Translations under genes and position numbers: made by a program
DNA from: Rosettibacter primus
GTDB lineage: Bacteria; Bacteroidota; Ignavibacteria; Ignavibacteriales; Melioribacteraceae
NCBI RefSeq assembly: GCF_036860675.1
Contig: NZ_JAYKGK010000012.1
Span: forward strand, 1 to 64,000
DNA: 64,000 bases
Direction: 5' to 3'
Shown: one piece after another, positions 1-8,842 of the stretch
How the letters are laid out: each line of letters opens with the position of its first letter
Numbering within the stretch: the first letter of the stretch is position 1
The notes under the pieces: generated by a model
What the model saw: only the letters and a program-made list of their open reading frames with translations
What the model was told of the DNA's origin: nothing
The model's database searches: none

Positions 1-51
1 GGCTCATAATTCGCCAACGGCGAATTGTAGGTTCAAGTCCTACCCCCGCTA
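1..51 (+). tRNA. 3' part of a class II tRNA (cut by window edge)
   Basis: The T arm is complete (stem 27-31 with 39-43 around a 7-base loop reading TTCAAGT) and is followed by a 7-base acceptor strand at 44-50 and an A discriminator at 51. Before it, 8-15 and 19-26 form a perfect 8-bp stem with a 3-base loop, the long variable arm of class II tRNAs. CCA is not encoded. The anticodon lies outside the window. The A discriminator favours Leu or Tyr over Ser, but the identity cannot be settled. The CAT triplet at 5-7 is not an anticodon in this reading. Confidence 0.8.
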
Positions 52-57
52 CTAAGT

Positions 58-87
58 AAAAAGCCTCTTCGAATGATGATGCTTTTT
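58..87 (+). terminator. Probable intrinsic terminator after the tRNA
   Basis: AAAAAGC at 58-64 pairs with GCTTTTT at 81-87, leaving a T-rich tail just after the tRNA 3' end. The stem is short and A/T rich, so the call is moderate. Confidence 0.5.
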
Positions 88-340
88 ATTTTAGAAATCT
101 ATGAAAAACCGATGGCTACAATTAAAATTAAATATAATAATTTGGAAAGTATTTGAGCGCATCACGAATCTAGTTTTTGCAAATTGTAAGATGAAAAGTT
201 GCGACAAGTATTAACTTCAATAAACTTATTTCACAGGTTCTAGTAAAATTATTTTTTGGGGCTATAATTGGTTCAACAATTTTAGACATATGAAATCTTA
301 CCTTAAATAACTTGCATACCAAATATTAACTATTTTGATA

Positions 341-622
341 TTATTCATCTAAAGGTTCATCATCTCCTTGAATTATTTCAAACTGAGAAAAGCAATCACA
401 GCAAATGCAATATTTAATTTTGTTATTATCACTTTCATAACACTCTTCTAATTTAATTACATCAAGCAAAGTTTCACATATAGGACAGAGAATAATAACA
501 TAATCTTCATCGCATATTTTGTTTATACAATTGTTGCAGAAAGAGCCTTTGAATTTAACAAGATTCATACATTCTTTAATACTGCATTTATGAGCCTTTA
601 ATTTTTTGATATTATTTGCCAT
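341..622 (-). CDS. Small Cys-rich putative zinc-binding protein
   Basis: A 93-residue protein with no recognised family. It holds Cys pairs and clusters: C-x4-C near residue 13, CNNC near 29, CPIC near 46 and a CICCDC group near 72. This layout suggests one or two zinc ribbons. The C-terminus is acidic. The start is supported by a Shine-Dalgarno-like AGGAAAA about 7 bases upstream. It lies in a sparse stretch between a tRNA gene and a nuclease gene on the same strand. It could be a small regulator or an accessory of the nuclease, but nothing in the sequence proves a function. Confidence 0.6.
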   Translation of the reverse strand: MANNIKKLKAHKCSIKECMNLVKFKGSFCNNCINKICDEDYVIILCPICETLLDVIKLEECYESDNNKIKYCICCDCFSQFEIIQGDDEPLDE

Positions 623-652
623 AAATTTTCCTAATTGTTTTTACTAGAAGAA

Positions 653-731
653 GAAGTGCGGCAAAATGTGATTCTGAACTGAATGCCCTCGAAATTCAGC
701 GAATCACAATTTTAACCGCACTCGGAATGAC
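653..731. repeat. Long imperfect hairpin, GTCATTC-type repeat element
   Basis: Nested arms pair across 656-721: GTGCGG with CCGCAC, AAAAT with ATTTT, GTGATTC (668-674) with GAATCAC (701-707), and CTGAAT (679-684) with ATTCAG (694-699). On the minus strand the unit begins GTCATTCCGAG at 731. This resembles GTCATTCTGAG at 50033 and 53212, so the three look like degenerate copies of one intergenic palindromic family. It fills most of the otherwise non-coding gap at 623-1004. Confidence 0.65.
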
Positions 732-1004
732 AAAAAGAACAGAAATTATTTATACCAAAATTATTATGTAATTAATGACTTGTGAAGAAAAGAAATATTT
801 CGAAAATATTTATAAGCCCTCAATGGACAACTAAAACCTACCTAAAATCTCTGCTTCGAAAATTTTAAATCTCCAAGAATAGTATCATGCACTCTTTTTA
901 ATGTCAAAAAAATTTAATCTCCAGGTATTTCAATTTTATAAGAAAAAGAAATAACACTTGTTTGTAATTATAGTTGTAATCTTAGATACACACACAAGAT
1001 GATT

Positions 1005-1664
1005 TTAATTTTCATTTTTAATAATCAAATCTAACTCATCTCTAATTTTATATAAATCATTAAAAATACATTTCCAAAGGATTGTGAAAAATTGTTCTGA
1101 TGTAATTGTTCGAAAATCATACTTCTCTTCAATTTTTTGACAGTATTTAGGATTAGCCAAATGCAAAACACAAAATGCATGATTATCATCAAATTCAAGT
1201 CTCTCTTTGATAGCTGAATATTTTTTTATATCACTCTCATCAAAACTACCACTTTTACATTCAATCCAGTAAATATAATTTTCTATTACTGCGATAACGT
1301 CCAGTTCATAATGTTTATTATTATAGATACTTGTAAGTTCAACATCATAATAAATTTGATAATTAATGTGGCTAAAGTATATAGCACATTCATTAATTAT
1401 CTTGAAAAGCAGAAAGCATGTATAAATCTCTAACCATTTACCATTAATTATAGACCTAATTTCATTTAATAATTTTAAATCATCATAATTATTTTCTTGC
1501 AATAATTTTTTTTTACACTTATTAACAATTTTTCTCAATAAAATACACTTCTTAGTTTTACCTTTGTAAAGTTCCTCAGCTAATCCATTGAATATATTCT
1601 CTGAATCATAAATTTTATAATTAACTACTTTTAGGTTGAATTGACTGAAAAAATTTTCAATCAT
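1005..1664 (-). CDS. Stand-alone PD-(D/E)XK nuclease, Card1/Can2 (DUF1887) C-terminal type
   Basis: A 219-residue protein. Around residues 75-86 it has GKWLEIYTCFLL, like the conserved G-x-W-L/F-E helix of the DUF1887 nuclease domain. The core follows: YELDVIAV near 119-126, then WIECKSG at 133-139, giving the E...E-x-D...E-C-K metal site of PD-(D/E)XK enzymes. In Card1/Can2 (type III CRISPR ancillary nucleases) this domain follows a CARF domain that binds cyclic oligoadenylate. Here only about 70 Lys-rich residues precede it, so no full CARF domain fits. The start has a GAGG ribosome site 7 bases upstream. The neighbours are a tRNA end and a Cys-rich small gene. A defence role is inference; it may also be a decayed or stand-alone restriction-type nuclease. 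Confidence 0.7.
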   Translation of the reverse strand: MIENFFSQFNLKVVNYKIYDSENIFNGLAEELYKGKTKKCILLRKIVNKCKKKLLQENNYDDLKLLNEIRSIINGKWLEIYTCFLLFKIINECAIYFSHINYQIYYDVELTSIYNNKHYELDVIAVIENYIYWIECKSGSFDESDIKKYSAIKERLEFDDNHAFCVLHLANPKYCQKIEEKYDFRTITSEQFFTILWKCIFNDLYKIRDELDLIIKNEN

Positions 1665-2153
1665 GTTACCCTCAAGTTAAAAAGCTTTTAATGGGAATTA
1701 GACAAATTAGATTATATATTTAAGAAATCTTATAACATTAATAACTTCATTGATATTCGAATGAATATAAGTGCTATAACAATTTCCTCTTTTGCTAATT
1801 TATAAGAGTATTGAAAGAGAAGTTTTTCAAAATTGACTTTAAATTTTTTTGAGATATACCCTCAACTTGGTTAAACATTATATCTTATGTTAATTCATTA
1901 TTACCCCTAATATACAGATTGTATAAAAACATCAATTGTAATGTGATATTTATCTGGCTTTTATGAAAAGACAATAATTTCAAAACATTTATAAACAAAA
2001 TAAATTTCGATTTATAATTCTCATACAATCTCATAAAAAAAGACGACCTATAGGCCGTCTTTTTCTACTAACTTTTTTATCTACTAATTTGCTTTTTAAT
2101 TTAAAAACAAGCTAACAATTTTTCTTTTTATTATAATATATCATAATTCTAAT
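1665..2153. other. 489-bp non-coding gap with one terminator
   Basis: Very AT-rich. The only feature I can support is the terminator at 2035-2064. The upstream part must hold the promoter of the nuclease gene, but no clear TAnnTTTG box was found. Confidence 0.5.
2035..2064 (-). terminator. Intrinsic terminator of the S9 peptidase gene
   Basis: AAAAAGACGACC pairs with GGCCGTCTTTTT around TATA, with one A/C mismatch. Poly-A and poly-T flanks let it work in both directions. It lies 90 bp past the peptidase stop codon. Confidence 0.85.
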
Positions 2154-4820
2154 TTATTTCGTTAATTCAACTGTTACTGTACCACCTCCCATCATTGCGC
2201 CAAGTTTGGATTCAGATTTTACCAATGTTTTTGTTGTAACATCAAGCCATAAAGTTTGTGCACCTTCATCACTTTCTGCTGGTTTAACCAAAATTTTATA
2301 TGTTTCATACTCTCCTGATGGAAGTGTTACTTTTTCTTTACCGGTTACTTCAATAATCATTGTCTGCACATTTGCTTTCATTATATCAACTTGTTTGTAT
2401 GATGTTTTATATCCTTCTGCTAATGGCAAAGACCTCAATGCTAATTCTACTCCAGCTCCCTCTGTTAAAACTGGAGAATCAATTTTTATGTTTACAGGCA
2501 TTTTTTGGGGACCGGCTTCAATTTGCCCTTCTACTTTATCCGGACTAAATGTTAAATGAATAGTAGCTGGTCCCTGTTTGATATTTCTTTTTATTGGCAA
2601 TAATGTATTTGCATCAACTATTAATGTATCATTTCCTCCCATCATGCCTGTTGCTGCATCAACTATAACAAAAACACTTCTTCCATTGAGTTCAGATTTT
2701 GTTATTTCTCTGCTTACATTCATTTCAAATTTTTGACCTCTTGTTTCAATCTTAACAAGATAATTTAACAATGATGATTGAATTACTGAACCATCAAAAG
2801 TAGTAAGAATACTACTAACAGTTTCTTGTTTTGGCATTGTAACAGTTTTAATATCAACGGTTATCTCATCAAGTCTTTTTTGTATTTCTGGTTTAACATC
2901 TTCCTGCATTCTTCCGCCTAAATGTTTAGCAAAAAATTTCTCCATTGCTACTATCATTGCAAGTCGATTTTCTTTACCGAGAAATCCATGTCCCTCATCA
3001 GGGGCAACGATATATTCAACCTGTCTTCCTAAATTTCTCAAAGCTACTACAATTTGGTCTGATTCAGCTTTTTTAACACGGGGGTCATTAGCTCCCTGCA
3101 CAACAAATAATGGAGCTTTGATATTGCTTGCATAATTAAGCGGTGATTGTTCTTCAAGCATTTTCCTTTCTTGGGGATTATCCGGGTCTCCAACTCTCAC
3201 AGTAAAAATTTTCTTTACTGGAGCCCAGTATGGTGGAATTGAATTCAATAATGTAATAATATTTGATGGTCCTACAATATCAAACCCTGCAGCATATAAA
3301 TCAGGAGTAAATGCCAAACCTGCTAATGTTGCATATCCACCATATGAACCTCCTGCAATTCCTATTCTTTTTGGGTCAGCAATTCCTTCTTTAATTAAAT
3401 AATTCACACCATCAGTAATATCCTGCTGCATTGCACCTCTTCCCCATTGCTTATTTCCTGCATTCAAAAATTTTTTACCGTAACCTGTAGAACCTCTAAA
3501 GTTTGGCAATAATACTGCATAACCTCTGTTAGCTAAAAATTGTGCGAAAGGATTGTAACCCCAAAAATCACGAGCCCATGGACCCCCATGAGGAAATACA
3601 ATTGCTGGCAGTTTTTTTGGTGTAATACCTTTAGGCAACACTAAGTATGCAGGAATTAACAATCCATCCTTAGCTTTATATTTAATTGGTTTCATCTCAG
3701 CAAGATATTCTGTAGGTAAGTTTGGTCTTGATTTATAGAGCAGTTCAGCTTTGCCTGTTATTCTGTTGAACAAATAAGTGGAACCTGGATCTACATCTCT
3801 CGAGACACTTACAATCCATAAATTTTCATCTTCAGACATAGAATTCAAAAATATCTCACCTTCTGGAACAGCTTTTTTCAATTGCATAAAAGCTTTTTCG
3901 AAATCTTTGTTTTTAAAATAAATTCTTAACCTGTCAGCTCTATAATATGTAGCTATAAGTTCATTTGTAATATCAGAAAAAATAGCACCACCAAAATCAA
4001 CTTCGTTCTTAGGATCCCTTTCAATAAACTTTGTTTTGCCTGTTTCCATATCAAATAAAACTAATTCTGTCTTATCAACTTTATCCCCTTTATTAGTTAC
4101 CAGATAAAAACTTTTTCCATCTGGCGTAAATCTGTATGGTTCAGCTGTTTCTTCACTTGATACTTTATAAATGGGAATTAATTTATCACCATCTATTTTC
4201 AAAATTTCTGTCCCTCCATCTTCAGTTTGCCTTATTCCAAGTCTTAAATTACCATCTAAATCAAAAATCCATTCTGCTACATTCTCGTCATTTTTTCGAA
4301 TTAAAGTTCTTTCTCCTGTTGTTAAATTCAATTTGTATACATCATGAAGTTGAGGATTGCGGTCGTTAAGGCCAATAAAAATTTCATTTGGAGTTTTCTT
4401 TGGAACATCATAAATATAAGCCCTTACATTTTCGAGTGGTGTTAAATCTCTTGAAGGTGGAACTGGGTCTCCTTTATCAAGTGGACTTACAGCATATACT
4501 CTAAAATTTTCATTACCTCCCTGATCCTGAACATAAAGAATATACTTACTATCCCTTGACCAGAAATAATTTGTAATAGGTCTTTTTGTGTCATTAGTTA
4601 ATGGACGAGCTTCTTCAAATTTTTGATTAATTTCTTTAATCCAAATGTTTCGCACATTATTGTAAGGCTTGATAAAGGTAATATACTTTCCATCTGGAGA
4701 AATTTGAGCACCTGAAATTTCCGGGTCTCCAAAGAAAAGTTCTCTGTCAATAATTGGTGGAAGTTGAGCAAATGACTTCATAAAAAATCCTATAAAGAAA
4801 ATAATAATTAATTTTTTCAT
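2154..4820 (-). CDS. Secreted S9 family prolyl oligopeptidase with extra C-terminal domain
   Basis: An 888-residue exported serine peptidase that would cleave peptides outside the cytoplasm. The start is set at 4820: it follows a strong GAGGGG site and gives a clean signal peptide (MKKLIIIFFIGFFMKSFAQ), whereas the longer frame adds 13 residues without one. An N-terminal beta-propeller with WD40-like PQ repeats (SPDGKYI) precedes the alpha/beta-hydrolase domain. The catalytic Ser is S492 in GGSYGG; the Asp lies in GANDPRV and the His in EGHGF. After the catalytic domain, about 200 residues form a beta-rich region resembling DUF3108-type domains, not part of ordinary S9 enzymes. A terminator follows. 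Confidence 0.9.
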   Translation of the reverse strand: MKKLIIIFFIGFFMKSFAQLPPIIDRELFFGDPEISGAQISPDGKYITFIKPYNNVRNIWIKEINQKFEEARPLTNDTKRPITNYFWSRDSKYILYVQDQGGNENFRVYAVSPLDKGDPVPPSRDLTPLENVRAYIYDVPKKTPNEIFIGLNDRNPQLHDVYKLNLTTGERTLIRKNDENVAEWIFDLDGNLRLGIRQTEDGGTEILKIDGDKLIPIYKVSSEETAEPYRFTPDGKSFYLVTNKGDKVDKTELVLFDMETGKTKFIERDPKNEVDFGGAIFSDITNELIATYYRADRLRIYFKNKDFEKAFMQLKKAVPEGEIFLNSMSEDENLWIVSVSRDVDPGSTYLFNRITGKAELLYKSRPNLPTEYLAEMKPIKYKAKDGLLIPAYLVLPKGITPKKLPAIVFPHGGPWARDFWGYNPFAQFLANRGYAVLLPNFRGSTGYGKKFLNAGNKQWGRGAMQQDITDGVNYLIKEGIADPKRIGIAGGSYGGYATLAGLAFTPDLYAAGFDIVGPSNIITLLNSIPPYWAPVKKIFTVRVGDPDNPQERKMLEEQSPLNYASNIKAPLFVVQGANDPRVKKAESDQIVVALRNLGRQVEYIVAPDEGHGFLGKENRLAMIVAMEKFFAKHLGGRMQEDVKPEIQKRLDEITVDIKTVTMPKQETVSSILTTFDGSVIQSSLLNYLVKIETRGQKFEMNVSREITKSELNGRSVFVIVDAATGMMGGNDTLIVDANTLLPIKRNIKQGPATIHLTFSPDKVEGQIEAGPQKMPVNIKIDSPVLTEGAGVELALRSLPLAEGYKTSYKQVDIMKANVQTMIIEVTGKEKVTLPSGEYETYKILVKPAESDEGAQTLWLDVTTKTLVKSESKLGAMMGGGTVTVELTK

Positions 4821-4965
4821 GGTGTTCCCCTCATAAATGTTGGTTATAAAATTAGTCAAGAATAATTTAAAACACTACATAATTCTAATTTTTTTTATTC
4901 TTGACAAGGCTCACAAAAACTTTCGAAATTTTATTTTACTATTGCACAGGGCAAAAAAGAAAGAC

Positions 4966-5070
4966 ATGAAAATGATTACCTATCTAATACTTGGATTAAT
5001 GCTTATTTTGATTTTAATATTTCTGAAAAAAGTAATCCAAATTCTTAAAGAACTTAAATCTGATAATTAA
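4966..5070 (+). CDS. Possible 34-residue single-pass membrane peptide
   Basis: ATG at 4966 opens a short frame with one very hydrophobic helix (about residues 4-22) and a Lys-rich tail. It lies between two divergent genes, the S9 peptidase and ybaK. The ribosome site is weak (AAGAAAG) and no family is recognised. It could be chance, since AT-rich DNA readily yields hydrophobic frames. Confidence 0.25.
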   Translation: MKMITYLILGLMLILILIFLKKVIQILKELKSDN

Positions 5071-5163
5071 AAACTCATTCAGTAAATAATTAGAGCTCAG
5101 TGCCCTTCTTCTAATAGAAATTATTTTTAAATTCGAGATGATATTTTATCAATTGAGGTTAAT

Positions 5164-5628
5164 TTGAAAACCAATGCTATTAGAATTCTTGAATCAAAAA
5201 ATATTTCATTTGAAACTGTGGAATATGAATTTAACGAAGAGGAAATTGATGCTGTTTCCGTTGCAAAAAAGTTAGGAGTAAATTTAGAAATTGTATTTAA
5301 GACACTTGTAGCGCATAACGAAGAAAATAATTTTTATGTTTTTGTAATTCCCGGCTGTTATGAATTAAATCTGAAAAAAGCAGCAAAAGCATGCAATTCA
5401 AAAAAAATAGAATTAATAAAGGTTAAGGAACTCCAACCAATTACAGGCTATATCAGAGGCGGTTGTTCACCAATCGGGATGAAAAAATTGTTTCCAACTT
5501 TTATTGATGAATCAGCTCAACTTTTCGATTACATTTATGTAAGTGCTGGAGTGAGAGGAATGCAGATAAAAATTTCACCTTCAGATTTATTGAATGTTAT
5601 TAACGGTCAATATTCTGATTTGATTTAA
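5164..5628 (+). CDS. ybaK: YbaK/EbsC-type aminoacyl-tRNA deacylase
   Basis: A 154-residue protein matching the YbaK family, which hydrolyses Cys-tRNA(Pro) mischarged by prolyl-tRNA synthetase. Visible family features are the conserved Lys in VFKTLV, the VIPG strand, and the GYIRGGCSPIG motif followed by a late Gly-rich segment (SAGVRG). Length is normal. Translation starts at TTG, placed by a GAGG ribosome site about 6 bases upstream. proS lies elsewhere in the window, so partner and enzyme are encoded about 13 kb apart. A terminator shared with the convergent M49 gene follows. Confidence 0.9.
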   Translation: MKTNAIRILESKNISFETVEYEFNEEEIDAVSVAKKLGVNLEIVFKTLVAHNEENNFYVFVIPGCYELNLKKAAKACNSKKIELIKVKELQPITGYIRGGCSPIGMKKLFPTFIDESAQLFDYIYVSAGVRGMQIKISPSDLLNVINGQYSDLI

Positions 5629-5668
5629 GAATTCGGTTAAAAAAATTTATTGAATTTATTAAATGAAA

Positions 5669-5705
5669 AGTCCACCTGCATACCAATAAGCACGCAGATG
5701 GACTT
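5669..5705. terminator. Bidirectional terminator hairpin between convergent genes
   Basis: AAGTCCACCTGC at 5669-5680 pairs with GCAGATGGACTT ending at 5705, with one A/C mismatch. It lies between the stops of ybaK (+) and the M49 peptidase (-). The minus side has a short T run (GGACTTTTC). Confidence 0.75.
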
Positions 5706-5715
5706 AAATAAAAAC

Positions 5716-7758
5716 TTAATTATTTACTTGTAGTACAGAATACTCATTAGCATAGTAAAGCATTTGTTCTGTAAAATCTTCTGGATATTCAATCTTCACA
5801 TCAATTATTTCATCGCCATTCATAACAGGAATTAATTTAGGATTAATAAAACCTGCATAAGGTGCAATATTTAATTTCTGATATCTTTCCAAAACTTCAT
5901 TATGAAGTTCAGTATCAACTTTTACACCATAATTTTCAACCAGATTTTTTCCTGCTTCATAATCGCCTTCTGATTTTATTCTCTGAATTTCGCGAAGCAG
6001 CTGTCCAAAAAGGTTTCTTAGTTTATCATAATCATTAATAACGAAATATGTTTTCCCATTTTTATTTTTTTTCTCAATAATATTTTCCGGCAAACCTTTT
6101 TCATAAGCCCATTTAGCAATAAGTTGTCTATTTCTCATATGAGCTTCTTCCAGATTTTCTTTAGGTTTTACTCGAGCCAACTGAACCATTAATGCATTTC
6201 TTATAAATGAATCATATTCTGCTTTGCCTACTTCAAGAGAAGGCATCACTCCAATATCAACTAATTTTTTATCCATGATGAAATACAACGCAACTAAATC
6301 TGCTCTAGCTTCTTCAAGAGTTGAAGCATAATTTTTCAATGTTTCATTTGGCTGTCCAACATTAGGATTAATTTGACCTGAAGCATGACCAATAACTTCA
6401 TGCATGTCAGTATGTAAATCACTTGCAAGTGCCCCATATTTTTTTGCTCTTTCAATTTCTTCTTTTGAAAATGCAAATTCTTCGAGCACTCCGCTTGTTT
6501 CTGAAGCTTTATTATAAGAGTAAACAATATTACCAAGATTTACAGATTTTGAACCATGTTCTTTTCTAATCCATTCTGCATTTGGCAAATTAATTCCAAT
6601 TGGTGTTGACGGCGAAGCATCCCCAGATTCTACAACAACTGTAATTACCTTTGCAGAAATTCCCTTAACATTTTTTTTCTTATGTTCAGGCATTATTGGA
6701 GAATTATCTTCAAACCATTGTGCATTATCGCTTATTGCTTTTATTCTTTTTGTTGCTTCAAAATCTTTGAACGAAACAACCGATTCAAACGACCCTCTGA
6801 ATCCAAGCGGGTCATTATAAGTTTCGATAAATCCATTAATCACATCTATAACTGAAGAAGTATCTTTGACCCATTCAATATTATATTCATCCCATTTCTT
6901 CAAATCGCCGGTTTCATAATATTCAATCAATAAATTCAGAGCTTTTCTTTGCTGTTCATTTTCTGAAACTTCAACTGCTTTTTTTAGCCAGTAAACAATT
7001 TTTTGAATTGCAGCATCATACATCCCATTTAATTTCCAGACACGTTCGTAAATTTGTCCATTTTCCTTTACCATTTTTGAATTCAATCCATATGAAATTG
7101 GCCTTTCATCATTCGGCTTGATAATTTTTTTGTAATAATTTTCTACTTCCTTCTGTGTTAAATTTTCATAAAAATTAACTGCAGATGTTTTTATCAAATC
7201 ATACTCGGGATTTTGATTGACTTTAATTGCATCTACATTGGGGTCAAATAATATAGGTTCTAATTTTGTTATCAAATTTTCAATTGTTTCATTTTCCTTT
7301 AGTGGAAATTCTTTCGGGTCAGAATTTTTAATTAGTTCTGCAAAATATTCTTTCGAAAATTCCGGCAGAAATTTTTTATTTGAATAATGATGATGAATCC
7401 CATTTGAAAACCAAACTCTTTTTGTATAAACCATAAAATTCTGAAAATCCGGAGTAGTTCTATCTCCTTTATAAGTTTTTACTATTGCTTCAAGAGTTTT
7501 TCTGATTAATAGATTGTATTTATAATTCTGATCCCAGATTATATCTCTTCCATACAAAGCAGCTTGATAAAGATAATAGACTAATTTCTTTTGCTGCAGA
7601 GTAAGATTTTCGAATCCATCAACTTTATATCTCTGAATTCTTAAATCTGCAAATTGTTCTGTTACATATTTGAAATCATCTTTTCTTTCTTGATTTGCAC
7701 AGCTCATAATCAAAAATCCCATAATTATTAGATAAAATAATTTTTTTATTAAATGCAT
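5716..7758 (-). CDS. Dipeptidyl-peptidase III-like lipoprotein, peptidase family M49
   Basis: A 680-residue zinc peptidase. The family motif is present: HEVIGH at residues 453-458 supplies two His ligands and the catalytic Glu, and EEARAD about 45 residues later supplies the third ligand. DPP III removes dipeptides from the N-terminus of oligopeptides. The N-terminus is a lipoprotein signal (lipobox LIMSC, Cys at about 20), so the enzyme should be anchored in the envelope. The start has GAGG 7 bases upstream. A promoter at 7794-7824 drives it alone. Confidence 0.92.
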   Translation of the reverse strand: MHLIKKLFYLIIMGFLIMSCANQERKDDFKYVTEQFADLRIQRYKVDGFENLTLQQKKLVYYLYQAALYGRDIIWDQNYKYNLLIRKTLEAIVKTYKGDRTTPDFQNFMVYTKRVWFSNGIHHHYSNKKFLPEFSKEYFAELIKNSDPKEFPLKENETIENLITKLEPILFDPNVDAIKVNQNPEYDLIKTSAVNFYENLTQKEVENYYKKIIKPNDERPISYGLNSKMVKENGQIYERVWKLNGMYDAAIQKIVYWLKKAVEVSENEQQRKALNLLIEYYETGDLKKWDEYNIEWVKDTSSVIDVINGFIETYNDPLGFRGSFESVVSFKDFEATKRIKAISDNAQWFEDNSPIMPEHKKKNVKGISAKVITVVVESGDASPSTPIGINLPNAEWIRKEHGSKSVNLGNIVYSYNKASETSGVLEEFAFSKEEIERAKKYGALASDLHTDMHEVIGHASGQINPNVGQPNETLKNYASTLEEARADLVALYFIMDKKLVDIGVMPSLEVGKAEYDSFIRNALMVQLARVKPKENLEEAHMRNRQLIAKWAYEKGLPENIIEKKNKNGKTYFVINDYDKLRNLFGQLLREIQRIKSEGDYEAGKNLVENYGVKVDTELHNEVLERYQKLNIAPYAGFINPKLIPVMNGDEIIDVKIEYPEDFTEQMLYYANEYSVLQVNN

Positions 7759-7793
7759 GTTAGCCTCAAAATTTATTTTTTTATTTTTGTTTT

Positions 7794-7824
7794 CAAAAAT
7801 ATGATTATCTGAAGTGCTTTACAA
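7794..7824 (-). promoter_or_regulatory. Bacteroidota-type promoter of the M49 peptidase gene
   Basis: On the minus strand a TTG (-33) at 7824-7822 is followed 20 bases later by TATTTTTG at 7801-7794, matching TAnnTTTG (-7). The start codon lies 36 bases downstream. Confidence 0.6.
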
Positions 7825-7841
7825 TTTTATTTGAGTTAATA

Positions 7842-8186
7842 ATGAATCAAATTAATATTCAAATAATTGGGACGAAGAGTTGCAATGAAACACGCAAAGC
7901 TGAAAGATTTTTCAAAGAACGCAGAATTCAATATCACTTCAGAGATTTGAATGAAAAAGGATTAACAAAAGGTGAACTTGAAAATATTAAAACAAAAATT
8001 CCTATTGAAGATTTAATTAACAGAGAGGGAAAACAATTTAAGAAAAGAAATCTTCAGTTTATGATTTTTGATATTGAAGAAGAATTATTAAATGACCCAC
8101 TTTTGATAAAAACTCCAATAGTACGTTACGGTAAAGAAGTTACTGTTGGATATCAACCAGAAATCTGGAAAAAATGGCTCAATTAA
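7842..8186 (+). CDS. ArsC/Spx-family thioredoxin-fold protein
   Basis: A 114-residue protein of the arsenate reductase (ArsC/YffB) superfamily. The catalytic-type Cys is C14 in GTKSCNETRKA, and the helix-strand pattern that follows (ERFFKERRIQYHFRDL) is typical. A late Pro in LIKTPIVRYG corresponds to the cis-Pro of thioredoxin folds. Arsenate specificity cannot be claimed: many members near housekeeping genes have unknown substrates, and no ars genes are nearby. Its last 8 bases overlap the end of the convergent HAD gene. Confidence 0.8.
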   Translation: MNQINIQIIGTKSCNETRKAERFFKERRIQYHFRDLNEKGLTKGELENIKTKIPIEDLINREGKQFKKRNLQFMIFDIEEELLNDPLLIKTPIVRYGKEVTVGYQPEIWKKWLN

Positions 8187-8802
8187 TTCCATCAAGAAAG
8201 ATATTTCTATTTTTTAATTCTTTAATGAGCATATCATAATTTTGAAAGTGAATTCCATCCCAGCCACATCTTTTCGCTCCTTCAATGTATTCAAGAACAT
8301 CATCAATAAATAAATGTTCGTTAGATGGTTTTTGTGTGTAAGATTCTACCGCTCTGTAAATTTTTTCTTCTGGCTTAACTGCTCCAACTTTATGAGAAAG
8401 AAAAATTTTATCGAAGTAATTCAAAAATTCATAATGACCATATCCATATTCTTCATGAATTTCATTTGTATTTGATAGTAACACAACTTTAAAATTCTTC
8501 TTAAGCTGTGGAATTAATGATACGACTTTCTCGTTCAAAGTAAAAATATCAGAATAAATTTTACAAAAATTTTCTTCTGAAACTTTATGCTCCAGCCAGC
8601 TGGACATAGTATCTAAAAATTCTTTACGAGAAATTTTGCCCCGTTCAAAATTTCGATGATATTCATAATTTTCGCTGTAAAGTCTTGCAAACTTATCTCC
8701 AAGACCATCACTTATTGAATTGAGCTTATTTACAACTTTTGAATAATCGAAGGGGATTAAAACATTCCCGAGGTCAAAAACAATAACAGAATATTTTGGC
8801 AT
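8179..8802 (-). CDS. HAD-superfamily phosphatase, YihX-like
   Basis: A 207-residue HAD hydrolase. Motif I is FDLGNVL near residue 10 (nucleophile Asp), motif II is LLSNT near residue 110, the conserved Lys lies in KVGAVKPEEKIY, and motif IV is FIDD. The helical cap between motifs I and II puts it in subfamily IA, close to YihX-type sugar-phosphate phosphatases. The substrate is unknown. AAGGAGAG precedes the ATG, and a TATCTTTG box at 8831-8838 gives a leader of about 25 bases. Confidence 0.85.
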   Translation of the reverse strand: MPKYSVIVFDLGNVLIPFDYSKVVNKLNSISDGLGDKFARLYSENYEYHRNFERGKISRKEFLDTMSSWLEHKVSEENFCKIYSDIFTLNEKVVSLIPQLKKNFKVVLLSNTNEIHEEYGYGHYEFLNYFDKIFLSHKVGAVKPEEKIYRAVESYTQKPSNEHLFIDDVLEYIEGAKRCGWDGIHFQNYDMLIKELKNRNIFLDGIN

Positions 8803-8830
8803 ATCTCTCCTTATAATTAAAATAACTACA

Positions 8831-8838
8831 CAAAGATA
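8831..8838 (-). promoter_or_regulatory. -7 promoter box of the HAD gene
   Basis: TATCTTTG on the minus strand matches TAnnTTTG. It lies directly after the terminator of the M16 genes and 28 bases before the HAD start codon. Confidence 0.5.
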
Positions 8839-8842
8839 TAAA

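Noticed and set aside
1..51. Reading CAT at 5-7 as a Met/Ile2 tRNA anticodon
   Set aside because: The anticodon stem would not pair and 12 bases would be left before the T arm; the long variable-arm stem explains the sequence better.
4897..4930. TTGACA-like -35 box near 4900
   Set aside because: No matching -10 box at a usable distance, and the other promoters in the window follow the TAnnTTTG pattern.
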